From: Anaerolineales bacterium
Lineage (GTDB): Bacteria; Chloroflexota; Anaerolineae; Anaerolineales; UBA4823
Length of the DNA: 6,151 nucleotides
NCBI GenBank assembly: GCA_020853835.1
Contig: JADYYC010000082.1
Coordinates: 1-6,151, forward strand
Reading direction: 5' to 3'
The first letter of the stretch is position 1, and each line of letters begins with the position of its first letter. The position numbers and the translations under genes were made by a program. Below the pieces are notes generated by a model that saw nothing but the letters and a program-made list of their open reading frames with translations, had not been told where the DNA came from and made no database searches. Below, piece by piece: positions 6,029 through 6,151 of the stretch.

Positions 6029-6151
6029 CTATCGAACGACCAACGGCAGGTAAATCGAGTAGATGATCGTGACGCCCGTCCCCCGGATCGCAAACGTGTA
6101 GGGGTTCTCGTCGCTGTCGTTGTTAGCGATGCTGACCGTGGCGCTGCGCAC
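6029..6151 (-). CDS. C-terminal fragment of a secreted-type protein with a choice-of-anchor D motif (partial)
   Basis: The last 40 codons and a TAG stop (6029-6031) are present; the rest is beyond the right edge. Residues 3-26 of the fragment carry IANNDSDENPYTFAIRGTG (8-26), which closely fits the final strands of the choice-of-anchor D immunoglobulin-like domain found in large extracellular bacterial proteins. Ten residues further on, the chain ends in IYLPLVVR. I recall similar (V/I)YLPLV tails on many Chloroflexota exported proteins; their function is not established to my knowledge. Signal peptide and upstream domains cannot be seen. It lies 9 nt upstream of the glycosyltransferase and is probably on the same message. 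The fragment is short, but the motif is distinctive. Confidence 0.75.
   Translation of the reverse strand: MRSATVSIANNDSDENPYTFAIRGTGVTIIYSIYLPLVVR

Overview
The window is GC-rich, gene-dense bacterial chromosome. The most likely source is a Chloroflexota (Anaerolineae-like) bacterium. This rests on the style of the CpaE-like receiver-ATPase, the short 'YLPLV' C-terminal tail on a secreted-type protein, and the choice-of-anchor D motif. It is an inference from remembered family patterns, not a database result.

Left part (1-1583, + strand): the end of a 2-oxo acid dehydrogenase operon. The last 40 codons of a probable E1 beta subunit are followed, 49 nt later, by a complete E2 acyltransferase with one lipoyl domain, an E3-binding domain and a catalytic domain carrying DHRxxDG. 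About 120 nt after E2 lies a long hairpin with a 19-bp stem. It reads best as an intrinsic terminator on the + strand.

Middle (1584-4815, + strand): a near-consensus sigma-70-type promoter (TTGACC, 17 nt, TATAAT) and a leader with a small hairpin precede a complete dihydrolipoyl dehydrogenase (E3). Four nucleotides after its stop codon, and without a Shine-Dalgarno at normal distance, begins a 567-residue protein. It joins an N-terminal helical region, a proline-rich linker, a complete phosphorylatable receiver domain and a MinD/ParA-type ATPase of the CpaE/TadZ kind. That ATPase lacks both lysines of the usual deviant Walker A motif. E3 therefore has its own transcription unit, apart from E1-E2, and shares it with a predicted localisation or pilus-type regulator.

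Right part (4838-6151, - strand): a convergent unit. The C-terminal 40 codons of a secreted-type protein with a choice-of-anchor D motif end 9 nt before a complete GT4-like glycosyltransferase. The two reading frames are the same and are separated by a single TAG codon.

E1 beta, E2 and E3 are parts of one class of multienzyme complex: oxidative decarboxylation of pyruvate or branched-chain 2-oxo acids, acyl transfer to CoA, and reoxidation of lipoamide by NAD+. The CpaE-like and glycosyltransferase genes have no obvious biochemical link to it. I see no mobile element, CRISPR array, tRNA or rRNA. I cannot claim a new system. The oddest points are the E3-CpaE pairing and the degenerate ATPase P-loop.
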